From Johnsonella ignava ATCC 51276 (lineage in GTDB: Bacteria > Bacillota > Clostridia > Lachnospirales > Lachnospiraceae), in contig NZ_JH378832.1 in the NCBI RefSeq assembly GCF_000235445.1, forward strand, positions 29,457 to 93,456: a stretch of 64,000 nucleotides of DNA. Reading direction: 5' to 3'. Under the pieces are notes generated by a model. That model did not search any database and had not been told where the DNA came from. It worked only from the letters and a program-made list of their open reading frames with translations. A program made the translations under genes and the position numbers. Within the stretch, counting starts at the first letter, position 1. Each line of letters begins with the position of its first letter. Positions 1 to 8,279 of the stretch are shown here, piece by piece.

Positions 1-1
1 C

Positions 2-1018
2 AAATTAAGTGAACTCTTAACTGACGGCACAAGCATTGAAACAAAAACAGGCTTATTGAAGAAATGGGCAATAAAAAGGATTTTAGTAGTGTTTATGAAC
101 TCCGTGATACCTTCCCCGTTTATAATAGGGTTTGTTAAGCCGAGGATATTTTTATCAAAAAATAGTCTTTCGGATTTGGAAACGGAGCTTATACTTAAGC
201 ATGAGATGACGCACTTAAAAGCCAAGGACTATTTTTATCGCAGGCTTATGTTTATACTCTGTGTGATGTATTGGTTTAATCCTGCCGTACATATCTTTCT
301 GGATAAATTCATTGAGATAAATGAAATGGCGTGTGATGAAGCCACATTAAAAAACTGTTCAGCCGGAGAAAGATTAACTTATGCGAAGCTTCTGCGTGAT
401 ATGGCGTGTAGTAAGCCTGATATAGAAAATATTATATGTTTAACAGGAAAAACAGCGATAAATCTTCAAAGGAGGATAATTAACATTATGAATAGTAAAA
501 AGATGATGAAAAAGATACCATATATCGCTTTATCAACACTGATACTTGGAATATGCCCTGTAATATCTTATGCGGCAACCAACGGCTCTATAGGTATGCA
601 GACTTATGTAATTGACAAGTTGGACAAAGGCATAGAGGAAACTGCTGATACCAAACTTATAGAATATCCAGAAATGGATAATACGGATATTGCAGAAGTT
701 ATGTTAGAGGAAATAGTACCTGTGAGTGGAAGCGTTGACATAGACATAAATGTGAATGGAAAAATCAGGGTTATTACAAATACAGTAGATATGAGAAAAG
801 GCTCAAAAGTAACTTTTACATTATATGCTGACAATTCCAACGATAGGTTCAGAGTCGGATTATTGAACAGTAAAAACAAAAAAGTTTTTGTAAATTCAAG
901 AAGTGGAGAGGTTGGACATACATTCACAGTCAATACTTCTGGAAAATATAGACTTTTCATAGAGGGACTTGAGAATAAAAATATTCATATAGCAGGAAGT
1001 TTATATATAAAAAATTGA
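2..1018 (+). CDS. M56 (BlaR1-like) membrane metallopeptidase, 5' end outside the window
   Basis: The reading frame is open from base 2, so the gene begins before the window; the TTG at 56 is probably internal. The visible part has the zinc-peptidase motif HEMTH (about 50 residues after that TTG), followed by a hydrophobic stretch and NEMACDE, the pattern of the M56/BlaR1/MecR1 antirepressor family. A further membrane segment lies near residue 160. The last 130 residues are probably extracellular and beta-rich and do not look like a penicillin-binding domain. Family members sense an outside signal and cleave a BlaI-type repressor; no BlaI gene is visible because the upstream side is cut off. 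The ligand is unknown. Confidence 0.8.
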   Translation, partial: KLSELLTDGTSIETKTGLLKKWAIKRILVVFMNSVIPSPFIIGFVKPRIFLSKNSLSDLETELILKHEMTHLKAKDYFYRRLMFILCVMYWFNPAVHIFLDKFIEINEMACDEATLKNCSAGERLTYAKLLRDMACSKPDIENIICLTGKTAINLQRRIINIMNSKKMMKKIPYIALSTLILGICPVISYAATNGSIGMQTYVIDKLDKGIEETADTKLIEYPEMDNTDIAEVMLEEIVPVSGSVDIDINVNGKIRVITNTVDMRKGSKVTFTLYADNSNDRFRVGLLNSKNKKVFVNSRSGEVGHTFTVNTSGKYRLFIEGLENKNIHIAGSLYIKN

Positions 1019-1411
1019 AATCTCGAAAACTTGTATAGCAGATATAATCTTGTAACATTAGGTAATTGCCAAAGCCGACTAAATCAATTCATTTATAAAT
1101 ATATAATTGCTAATGTAGCATAAGAACATAAGCAAAGATCATTAATTTGATTTTAGTGTTTTGCAACTACCTGTAAAAACAAAAAATCTAAAGAAAGGAA
1201 AGGAGTCTATATGAAGAAAATAAATCCTATGAGGTACAAAAATGGAGATTATTATTTTGTTTAGTATTAGAATATTGTTATAATCAAGTATTTTTTGATA
1301 TTTTAATACTAGCAATATAAAAGAGTAGTAAAATATATACTTGAAGATTTTTTGTTAAGCAAGTCCAGCGGTGTGATGTCAAGTGAATTTAAATAAAAGA
1401 TCTTTTTATTT
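1019..1411. other. Intergenic stretch with one tiny possible ORF and a hairpin
   Basis: No convincing gene. At 1211-1264 (+) a 17-codon frame begins MKKINPMRYKNGDYYFV after a good ribosome site (GGAAAGGAG); it may be a leader or the stump of a lost gene. Its stop codon lies in an inverted repeat (1262-1269 TAGTATTA with 1304-1311 TAATACTA). The rest is AT-rich and featureless. Confidence 0.35.
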
Positions 1412-1439
1412 TTGATATATTTCACGAAGACAAAAAACA

Positions 1440-3010
1440 TCCACCTAAGCCCTGTCGACCTTGTTTTTAAAAGAGCAGGGCGGCTTGATTCAGCAGATAG
1501 TAAAACTATCGTGCTGAGGTATAAAGACGATTGTCTTTCAGCAGTCGAAAGACTAATCGCACAAATTTACGAGCAGTTAATGCGAGTGCGCGTTTGTGTT
1601 GATATCTGTTCACCTCTTTGTATTTGAGGTGGTAGAAGTCAGAATACTCTTTGTCGCATCTTACAAGAGAAAAAGCTGCTTCACACAGATAGTATTTTAA
1701 AAATCGGTTACAGGAGTGAATGAGCCTTGTATTTTCAGCTTCAAAATTACTGGATTGGTGTTGTCGCCAAGCGAAGCCTGCATATTTAGCAAGTCCTGCT
1801 TGGTTTTCAAAACGATTTATATCACCTATTTCAGCCACTATTCCGGCTGATAATACAGGACCGATTCCCGGGATAGAAATCAATACATTTGGTAAGAGTT
1901 CCATCTGACTTTTTATAGCTTTATCGAACTCTTTGATTTGAGATTCCAATGCCTTCATGGAGGTTATGGATATAGAAAGCACCTGATTAACGGAGTCATT
2001 TACCGTCTTTCGTAAACGGTATGAACTTCTGGCAGCTTTCTGAATGGCTTTGGCTACTGCATCAGGATCGGGAAAGCGGTTCTTTCCTTTTTCAATGATG
2101 AACTCAGTAAGCTCATGTAAGTCCATATTTGCCAGTGCTTCTGCTGATTCAAATTCATCGTAGACAGCAAGGGCAGTAGTGCTGAAGGTATTACTGAATA
2201 CCTTCTCCTGTGTCATCGTAGAATACTTCTTGAACAGCACATTTATGAATCTTTGCTTTTCTTTAGTAAGATTCTGGACAGCGAAGAAACGTGCTCTTGT
2301 GAGGTTCTGGAGAGCTTTGTAGCGATAGTCTCCCAGATATACCTCTTTGTTGATTCTACCGAAACGCAGGCAGTCAGCAATAACAAAAGAGTCCACATAA
2401 TCATTCTTTGGCAGGTCATTGTAAATATCATGAAATTTTTTGACCTGCTTGGGATTGAGGAGATGAATCTTTCTGTTAAACGGTGTCAGAGTGGCATCTT
2501 CCCTTAAGAAGTACACGAGATTGTCTCCATAAACAGAGGTTGATTCAAGACCAATCAGAACCGTGTCAAGGGAATGTGAAGTTAAAGCGGAATGGATTCT
2601 TTTTACCAACCGGATAGAACCTTCATGCGAGTTAGCAACAGAGAAGTTACTGTGCCTGTCACCATGTAGGAAGCATCAGGTAAACAACATTGGATTTGCT
2701 GCTTACATCAATACCGACGTAAAGTTTGTTCATAGTTATCACCTTCTTTCGTTGTAGATTCAAGTGTTCAATCAGCTTGGTAAAACCCATGATCATGGAG
2801 CATCGACACCCTCGCATATAAGAATCCGGCTTAAGATGGACAGATGCGAAACCACACTGCTAAATGGTTGTCCATGAACTTAAGCAAACAGCCAGCGGTT
2901 TGAAGCTAACTTCCATGTCAGGGGAACAGACTTACTATGAAGTAACCGTTATAGGTTCAACAGGAGGAAACAGAACTATTACCTGATTGACACTAAGACA
3001 ATTCTATCAT
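1440..3010 (-). mobile_element. IS110-family element, approximate limits
   Basis: The extent is inferred from a frameshifted IS110 transposase (1506-2733) plus a long non-coding end on the transposase 5' side (2734 to about 3010). IS110 elements lack long terminal inverted repeats, so the ends cannot be read directly. At the 3' side a hairpin (GCCCTG at 1448-1453 with CAGGGC at 1476-1481) lies close to the likely end. A longer non-coding end upstream of the transposase fits the IS110 subgroup rather than IS1111. Confidence 0.6.
1506..2733 (-). pseudogene. IS110-family transposase, frameshifted near the N terminus
   Basis: The enzyme is a DEDD-type transposase/recombinase. The main frame (1506-2609 and its upstream extension) includes the C-terminal Transposase_20 region with ISIPGIGPVLSAGIVAEIGD. 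The true start is the ATG at 2733, encoding MNKLYVGIDVSSK with the first catalytic aspartate, but this frame stops at 2659-2661 after about 24 codons. The downstream frame continues as GDRHSNFSVANSHEG; four bases stand between CCT and GGT where three would keep frame, so a single-base insertion is the simplest explanation. Restored, the protein would be about 408 residues, normal for the family. The copy is probably inactive unless this is a sequencing error; IS110 is not known to use programmed frameshifting. Confidence 0.85.
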
Positions 3011-3094
3011 AGGCTTAACTAAGCCGATTAAATTTTTAAGTCAAATAGGATACGGTTTGGTATCTTAAATATATTATACGAGGAGGAATATAAG
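2734..3094 (-). ncRNA. IS110 non-coding end, candidate bridge/seek RNA region
   Basis: About 280 bases with no gene lie directly upstream of the transposase start. In the IS110 subgroup this end is transcribed in the transposase orientation into a structured bridge RNA whose loops pair with target and donor DNA. Placement and length fit, and the segment is less AT-biased than its surroundings. I could not assign the loops by eye. The last part (about 3010-3094) is AT-rich and carries the ribosome site for the next gene (ACGAGGAGGAATATAAG before 3095). Confidence 0.4.
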
Positions 3095-3871
3095 ATGAAA
3101 AAATATTTAAAAATAATGTCTTTGGTATTAAGTATATGCTTATTATCATTAAATGTTGGATTTAATACTTATGCCTTAGAGAATGATACATTGTATTATC
3201 AGGGTGTTGCTATTGAACAAAAAGAATTATCAGAAGACACATTAAAATGGTTAGATTGGTATAATTCTTTATCTCCAGATGAACAAGATAGCATTAATTA
3301 TGAGCCGGCAGACTTGCAAAAACTGATTGTGAATTCTGAGGATATTATAGTATCCGAGCCGGAACTAGATGAATTAGACATAGATGATATGGAGCCTTTT
3401 GTATTAGGAGCACCGGTATATAATCCAGGTTGGTGGAATAATAGGAATCGTATAAAGAGGGCTAATTGTTATGCCTATTCAATGGATGTAATTCAAAATT
3501 TTGTAGGAAAATTACAGCCTGGTCAAGCATCAGGACGAACTTTTGAATCATTATCTGAATCAAGCATCTTTAGTGCCGTTGTACGTGATGGTTCTCGTTT
3601 AGGTGGAGGACGCTATATTAGAAGGTCAAGCTCAAGTGAAAGTCCAGGTTCAGGAGAGTATAAAGTCGCTTTAGTTATTGCTCCAAATAGGGATTACCAT
3701 TGGTATGTACTTAATACTAATGGGTATTGGTCACATAAAAGAGGACATTTAAAAGTTACAAATGTAGATGCTAGTGGAAAAAAGATTACAAACCCTCAAT
3801 ACTGCAACCGAAATTATGGAGGTTTAAACTATTCAGTTTTCTGTGGTTTTTACATTGTAAGGAGAGGATAG
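3095..3871 (+). CDS. Secreted protein with a possible Cys-His catalytic pair
   Basis: 258 residues with a typical signal peptide (MKKYLKIMSLVLSICLLSL, likely cleaved after residue 27 at TYA-LE). The first 105 mature residues are acidic. The C-terminal half has RANCYAYSMDV (Cys near residue 127), NRDYHWYVL (His near 202), WSHKRGH and VTNVDASGK. A single conserved-looking Cys early, then an exposed His and Asn/Asp, resembles papain-like or NlpC-like cysteine hydrolases; this is inference from motif layout and no named family was matched. The start at 3095 is supported by GAGGAGG eleven bases upstream. It precedes a small reading frame with no normal start codon and lies between two insertion elements. 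Confidence 0.7.
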   Translation: MKKYLKIMSLVLSICLLSLNVGFNTYALENDTLYYQGVAIEQKELSEDTLKWLDWYNSLSPDEQDSINYEPADLQKLIVNSEDIIVSEPELDELDIDDMEPFVLGAPVYNPGWWNNRNRIKRANCYAYSMDVIQNFVGKLQPGQASGRTFESLSESSIFSAVVRDGSRLGGGRYIRRSSSSESPGSGEYKVALVIAPNRDYHWYVLNTNGYWSHKRGHLKVTNVDASGKKITNPQYCNRNYGGLNYSVFCGFYIVRRG

Positions 3872-3873
3872 AA

Positions 3874-4116
3874 ATAGATAATACAATTTTAACTAGAGAA
3901 TATATTGATAGATTAATACTTCTAAAAGGAAAAGAGAATATAAGTTGGAATGATTTTATGAAATTCACATACAAAGATATTGGAAGCGGGGGCTATGTAT
4001 ACGAGTATCCGATGAAAAATAATGAATATTTATATATGATAGGTTATGACTTAAGTATTAGTCCCAAATCCATTTATATTATCAGTGAAACAAAAGAGAA
4101 AATATCTATCAAATAA
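3874..4116 (+). CDS. Small ORF of about 80 codons with no ATG/GTG/TTG start
   Basis: An open frame begins right after the secreted-protein stop (3869-3871) and reads to TAA at 4114-4116. It encodes IDNTILTREYIDRLILLKGK and later SWNDFMKFTYKDIGSG and SGGYVYEYPMKNNEYLY. A strong ribosome site (AAGGAGAGG, 3859-3867) stands six bases before an ATA codon at 3874, exactly where a start belongs. The first ATG in frame is at 3958, which would remove the first 28 codons. Either AUA is used as a rare start or the start codon has mutated. Composition looks like a real soluble protein. Because it directly follows the secreted enzyme-like protein, it could be an immunity or partner protein (inference only). 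Confidence 0.5.
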   Translation: MDNTILTREYIDRLILLKGKENISWNDFMKFTYKDIGSGGYVYEYPMKNNEYLYMIGYDLSISPKSIYIISETKEKISIK

Positions 4117-4149
4117 TTACTTTTTAAACGAATTATATAATCTCATATA

Positions 4150-4177
4150 GAGACAGGGTAGTTTTCTACCTTGTCTC
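4150..4177 (+). terminator. Rho-independent terminator hairpin after the secreted-protein pair
   Basis: Stem GAGACAGGGTAG (4150-4161), loop of four T, stem CTACCTTGTCTC (4166-4177), one G-T pair. The T tract is cut short because the IS3 element begins two bases later. Confidence 0.8.
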
Positions 4178-4179
4178 TT

Positions 4180-4216
4180 TGTTGTGGTCAAGTGTTTTTG
4201 TAACATTACAACCTAA
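4180..4216 (+). repeat. IS3 left terminal inverted repeat
   Basis: TGTTGTGGT at the tip, then TTTTGTAACA and CCTAA shared in order with the right end. Confidence 0.85.
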
Positions 4217-4231
4217 TTTTTACTATGGGGT

Positions 4232-5137
4232 TTATATAACCCCATAGCGTGCCTCATATGGCGTTTTGTAATTATTATAAGAATGCGGACGAACATGGTT
4301 ATATTGAACATACGCAAATTCTTCAATTGCTCTATAGAGTTCTTTCTCTGAATGGTAATAATGCTGATAAATAAGGTCGTTTTTCAGCGTATTGAAGTAC
4401 CTTTCCATAGGCGCATTATCATATGGATATCCGGCTTTACTCATGCTTTGAGTTATTCCAAGACCTTCGCAGTATTCAGTAAAATCTTTGGATGTATACT
4501 GACTTCCTTGGTCAGAGTACAGCATTAGTTTGTGCAGGTCAATTCCCGGCTGTGAATCAATAGCTTTTTGCAGGGTTCTTTTTGCCAGATCGGAGGTTAT
4601 ATTTCTATCACTTATGCCGGCAACAACACTTCGATCATAAAGATCTATAATTGTGCAATTATAACGCTTACTGCCATCAGTTAGAAATAAATAAGTAAAA
4701 TCAGTACACCATTTTCGATTGATCTCAGGTGAATTGAAATCCTGCTTAAGTTTATTATTGTAAACTTTGTGTGAAATACCTCGCTCATAACTTAGTTTTC
4801 TTCTCCTAGAGATTGAGTAAAGTTGTAGCTCCCTGTTCATGTATTTATGAACAATTAAGCGACTTATATCATAACCTTTACGGCAAAGGTAAATATGAAT
4901 AATTCGATAACCGGGTGATCCATTATGTGCATGATAGAGCTCTCTAATGGTCTTTTTGATTTTAGCTTTGTTTCGATGATAATTAGCCTTTCGTTTTTTC
5001 AAGTAATTATAATAAGCATTTAGACATATATTAAACTTTCTTAGAAGCCATCTTAATCCAAATTTCTTATTATATTTTTGAATAAATCGATAAGCCTTTA
5101 ATCGATTTCCTTCGCAAAGAATGCCGCCACTTTTTTT
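4232..5137 (-). CDS. IS3 transposase OrfB (DDE integrase domain), made by -1 frameshift from OrfA
   Basis: The catalytic half of the OrfAB transposase. Reading from the slippery A7 (5131-5137), the frame gives KKSGGILCEGNRLKAYRF, the usual junction of IS150-type proteins, then an HTH_21-like region and an rve integrase core. DDE residues are visible in WCTDFTYL (D), LYSDQGSQYTS (D) and NAPMERYFNTLKND (E). An internal TTG at 5002 could start a shorter OrfB of 256 residues. No frame disruption was seen. Confidence 0.92.
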   Translation of the reverse strand, partial: KKSGGILCEGNRLKAYRFIQKYNKKFGLRWLLRKFNICLNAYYNYLKKRKANYHRNKAKIKKTIRELYHAHNGSPGYRIIHIYLCRKGYDISRLIVHKYMNRELQLYSISRRRKLSYERGISHKVYNNKLKQDFNSPEINRKWCTDFTYLFLTDGSKRYNCTIIDLYDRSVVAGISDRNITSDLAKRTLQKAIDSQPGIDLHKLMLYSDQGSQYTSKDFTEYCEGLGITQSMSKAGYPYDNAPMERYFNTLKNDLIYQHYYHSEKELYRAIEEFAYVQYNHVRPHSYNNYKTPYEARYGVI

Positions 5138-5391
5138 AAGAAGTCATTTTCCTTTTGTAGTTCTGCAAGTTGCTTTTTTAACTTAAGATTCTCTTTCATA
5201 GAATCATAATCTGCTTTGGCTTCTTTACTTATTTGGCATTCTTTACGGAATTGGTGTACCCAATTGGATATACTTGCTTTTGACACACTGTATTCAGCTG
5301 CAAGCCCTTGGACGGTGCGTCCCTCCTCAAGGTGGAGATGAACGATTTTCTTCTTAAATTCAGGTTCGTAGTGTTTATTCATTTGTAACAT
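5098..5391 (-). CDS. IS3 OrfA, DNA-binding subunit
   Basis: 97 residues: an N-terminal helix-turn-helix (residues 10-55, GLAAEYSVSKASISNWVHQF) that binds the element ends and a C-terminal leucine-zipper-like coiled coil (about 60-90). The frame ends at 5098, and translation can slip by -1 on the A7 run at 5131-5137 (TTA AAA AAA GTG on the coding strand) to give the OrfAB fusion. Confidence 0.92.
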   Translation of the reverse strand: MLQMNKHYEPEFKKKIVHLHLEEGRTVQGLAAEYSVSKASISNWVHQFRKECQISKEAKADYDSMKENLKLKKQLAELQKENDFLKKVAAFFAKEID

Positions 5392-5420
5392 ACCTCGTTT
5401 CTTTCTAAGATTATATCTTA

Positions 5421-5457
5421 TTAGGTCGAGCTGTTACAAGTATGTTATACCACAACA
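5421..5457 (-). repeat. IS3 right terminal inverted repeat
   Basis: Reading inward on the minus strand from 5457: TGTTGTGGTATAACAT then CTTGTAACA and CGACCTAA, partner of 4180-4216. Confidence 0.85.
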
Positions 5458-5466
5458 CTTATTTAT

Positions 5467-5540
5467 AAAGGCATAGTAAAACTATATGATATTAATGCCT
5501 TTTTCTAAAGTTCTACTATGCAAAATGTAGAACTTTTTTT
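5467..5540 (+). terminator. Two back-to-back terminator hairpins
   Basis: First: AAAGGCAT (5467-5474) with ATGCCTTTT (5495-5503). Second, stronger: AAAGTTCTAC (5507-5516), loop TATGCAAAAT, GTAGAACTTTTTTT (5527-5540). They insulate the Tn916-like remnant from upstream transcription and belonged to the sequence before IS3 inserted. Confidence 0.75.
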
Positions 5541-5644
5541 ATTCTTCAAATTTCTCTAAAAAACTTTGGCATTTTTGAAATTTCGTTGTTGTAGGTAGTG
5601 AAAGGGGAAAATGAAATATTCATAGTAAGAAAGGAGATAATACT

Positions 5645-6079
5645 ATGGATAGACAAGCACACAACGAATTTGAGATACGCTGTGCCTTTAACGGATACTG
5701 TAAGCAGGTCATTAAAAACGAAGCCGCTAATGCACATAAGGAACTGAACAGGCTTAGTCAGAAAGAAGTCTTGTTTTCCGATATGTCAAGTGCTGATGAA
5801 AAGTGCCTGTATACCTTAGATGAGTATTTTAAGGACTTGGACAATGAAATCAGTATAGGAAAAGTGAGCATAAGTGAAAAACTGCTATCCGACGCACTTC
5901 TCAGTCTTTCAGAGGATAAGAGGGAAATCATACTTATGTATTATTTCTCCGAACTAAAGGATATAGATATAGCAGGTCTGCTTAATCTTTCAAGAAGTGC
6001 GATACAGTATAAAAGAACTAAGGGCTTGCAGCTGCTGAAAAAATATATTGAAAAGAGATTGAACGGCTATGGAGAATAG
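5645..6079 (+). CDS. Sigma-70-like regulator of the Tn916-type element (Orf7-like)
   Basis: 144 residues. The C-terminal third is a sigma region 4 helix-turn-helix (LSEDKREIILMYYFSELKDI, then LLNLSRSAIQYKRTKGLQ). The N terminus (NEFEIRCAFNGYCKQVIKNE) is typical of the short sigma-like proteins upstream of xis/int in conjugative transposons. Family members help control transfer and excision transcription. The ATG at 5645 follows AAAGGAGATAATACT. It overlaps the next frame (ATG at 6069) by 11 bases. Confidence 0.85.
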   Translation: MDRQAHNEFEIRCAFNGYCKQVIKNEAANAHKELNRLSQKEVLFSDMSSADEKCLYTLDEYFKDLDNEISIGKVSISEKLLSDALLSLSEDKREIILMYYFSELKDIDIAGLLNLSRSAIQYKRTKGLQLLKKYIEKRLNGYGE

Positions 6080-6182
6080 AGAAAAAGGACTGCTTCCTTA
6101 TCCTATTATCCTATCGGCAACTAAGGGAGAACCCGAAGCAATGAAGACGGTTATATGCCATTATGACAGTCAGACGCATTGA
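6069..6182 (+). pseudogene. Truncated helix-turn-helix protein of the Tn916 Orf8 type
   Basis: A 37-codon frame starting MENREKGLLPYPIILSATKG and containing EPEAMKTVICHYD, recognisable as the start of the small HTH protein that normally follows the sigma-like gene in Tn916/Tn1549 elements. Relatives are about twice as long; here the frame ends at TGA 6180-6182 after SQTH and nothing resembling the missing half follows. Overlap with the upstream gene suggests coupled translation. Confidence 0.65.
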
Positions 6183-6805
6183 ACACTTAGTGAAGACAAG
6201 CCTTAGCGAAGTCTAAACTTAGTGTGAAAGTGTACTTTGAATTTACGAAGTTAATTCAAAGTGTTTCCTATTGTTTTATCCCTTAGAAAAGCTTATGATA
6301 AAACAGGAAACACTTATTACGGAGTAAATACCGATATAAAAGACCGCCTGCATTCAAAGCTTATGCAGGCAGTACTGATATTTGAAATCTAAATATTCAG
6401 ATTATAAGTCCCCTTTCATAATCTGAATAATCCTTTTAGGATACTGAACCTTGACAAAGAAAGCACGCAAGATAACGGCGTTGCAGCATAAAAAGTAAAG
6501 CAGATACCTTATATCTGTAAAGAGCCGGGCTAAAGGTACGCCATAACCCTTTATAAAAATGATATATAAGTTTATAAAGGCAAGCGATAAATACTATTTT
6601 AGAAAATACAGAATTAGCACCCTGTAAGGCGACGATTTGCAGATACTATAATGATACTCCCTTACAGCCACAGTCAGAGCTTAACGGCTCGTAAAGGCAA
6701 TGGGTAGGGCTGGACTATAAGTGCAGGGGTGGAATTCCCGTGAGGTCTTGCTAAGACCGTCAGCTTTACTTAGAAAAAATATATCTGATGAAAGGAAACT
6801 GATAT
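6183..6805 (+). other. Non-coding block packed with hairpins upstream of xis
   Basis: No ORF of note. Inverted repeats follow one another: 6234-6243/6253-6262 (10 bp); 6262-6280/6297-6312 (8+8 bp around a 3-nt bulge); 6346-6353/6363-6370 (8 bp); 6395-6405/6418-6428 (11 bp); about 6548-6580 (CTTTATAAA type); CTGTAAGG/CCTTACAG spanning 6622-6666; GGTCTT/AAGACC around 6745-6759. A direct repeat ACTTAGTG occurs at 6186 and 6217. Such a chain suggests a long structured transcript or recombination/transfer control DNA rather than spacer. Confidence 0.6.
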
Positions 6806-7009
6806 ATGGGTAAAGAAGTTATGCCTATATGGGAAAAGTATACGCTTACCATTGAAGAAGCTTCTTTATATTTTAGGGTAGGCGAAAATAAACTGAGAAA
6901 ACTCGCGGAGGAAAATCCTAATGCCAACTGGCTTATTATGAACGGTAACCGCATGCAGATTAAACGTAAGCAGTTTGAGAAAGTGATTGACACGATAAAT
7001 GCCATATAA
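6806..7009 (+). CDS. xis: Tn916-type excisionase
   Basis: 67 residues, the usual size. It contains IPIWEKYTL-like start (MPIWEKYTLTIEEASLYFRV) and ANWLIMNGNRMQIKRKQFEK, a near match in pattern to Tn916 Xis, a winged-helix DNA-bending protein that binds near the element ends and promotes excision by Int. The start at 6806 follows GAAAGGAAACTGATAT. The int frame begins 84 bases downstream. The gene itself looks intact. Confidence 0.93.
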   Translation: MGKEVMPIWEKYTLTIEEASLYFRVGENKLRKLAEENPNANWLIMNGNRMQIKRKQFEKVIDTINAI

Positions 7010-7092
7010 AAACAGGCTGAAACTTATTATCTTCCGTGTTATAATAACCTTAAGTATATCAAGGCTCTTTCCGAAAAGAAAGGAGCAAAAAG

Positions 7093-8279
7093 ATGTCTGA
7101 AAAAAGGAGAGACAATAAAAACCGCATTTTTCGCACAGGAGAGAGCCAAAGAAAAGACGGAAAATATGCTTATAAATATATTAATAACTTAGGGAAAATA
7201 CAGTTTGTTTACGCTTGGAAGCTTGTACCGACGGACAGAACACCTAACGGTAAAAAAGATGATATATCACTTAGGGAAAAAATTGTACAAATAGAAAAAG
7301 ACCTCAATGATAATATCAATCCCATAGGTGGGCAAATGACCGTAAAGGAGCTTTACGAAAGGCATATAAAATATAAGTCAAATGTGCGTTTAGGAACGAA
7401 TACAGTTCGCCGACATCTTATGAAAACACTGGAGCAGGATAAGCTGGGCGGATTAAGTATTGATAAAGTTAAAGTATCAGACGCTAAGGACTGGGTGCTT
7501 CGTATGAAAGAAAAGGGTTATGCTTATGGCACAATAAAAAATTACAGACGCTCTCTGCTTGCCTGCTTTTACACCGCTGTTAGAGAGGACTATGTAAGAA
7601 AGAACCCTTTTAGCTTTGATTTTAGCACGGTTATAGAAGATACCACTATTAAAAAACAGGCACTGACAAAAGAACAAGAAGAAAGCCTGCTTACATTTAT
7701 CAGAAAGGATACGGTATATAAAAAATACCATGATGATATTGTGGTACTTCTTGGTACCGGACTTAGAATATCCGAACTGTGCGGATTAACCTTAAATGAC
7801 ATTGATTTTGAAAACAGGCTTATAAACATAGACCATCAGTTATTAGCCTGTGGTAAAAAATATATCGCTCCGCCAAAGACAAAAAACGGTATCAGGCAAT
7901 ACCTATGAGCGAAGAAGTATATCAGGCTATGCTTAGGATAAAAAGCATTAGGAAAGGTTCCAGTGAAGTTGTCATCGACGGATATAAAGACTTTATGTTT
8001 GTCTCAAGGACAGGGCAGCCACGAACTCAACAAGAGTATTGCTCCACGTTCTCAAGGCTTGTAAACAAGTATAACATAACTAATATTATTCCCTTACCTA
8101 AGATAATGACACTTCATACCTTAAGGCACACATTCTGTACTAAGTTAGCGGGTGCTGGACTTAATCCGAAATCCTTACAGTATCTTATGGGACACGCAAG
8201 TATAGCAATGACACTTGATTACTATACCCACGCCAACATACAGACTGTAAAAGAGGAATTTAACAAGTTGGCTATATAA
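7093..8279 (+). pseudogene. int: Tn916-type tyrosine recombinase (integrase), split by a one-base deletion
   Basis: The first frame (7093-7908, 271 residues) begins MSEKRRDNKNRIFRTGESQ, the arm-binding domain of Tn916 Int, then the core-binding domain and the first part of the catalytic domain with the active arginine in LLGTGLRISELCGL. It stops at 7906-7908. The rest (MSEEVYQAM onward, to 8279) continues in another frame with HTLRHTFCTK, LMGHASIAM and the tyrosine in LDYYTH. At the junction GGCAATACCTATG lacks one base relative to the expected VPM reading, so a single deletion explains the split. Joined length is about 395 residues, normal. Non-functional unless the indel is a sequencing error. 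Confidence 0.9.

Larger units (their letters stand above)
4180..5457 (-). mobile_element. Complete IS3-family element, IS150-type, 1278 bp
   Basis: Ends are defined by imperfect terminal inverted repeats that both begin TGTTGTGGT (left 4180, right reading inward from 5457). The 3-bp direct repeat CTT flanks the element at 4177-4179 and 5458-5460. It encodes orfA and orfB on the minus strand with an A7 slippery run. The element looks intact and possibly active. It landed directly behind the terminator hairpin at 4150-4177. Confidence 0.93.

Noticed and set aside
1412..1627. Plus-strand frame of 71 codons overlapping the IS110 transposase end
   Set aside because: It lies largely in antisense to the transposase, has no ribosome site and shows no protein-like pattern.
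5131..5137. Frame break between OrfA and OrfB of the IS3 element as a mutation
   Set aside because: It occurs at an A7 slippery run with the correct -1 geometry and gives the usual OrfAB junction, so it is programmed frameshifting.
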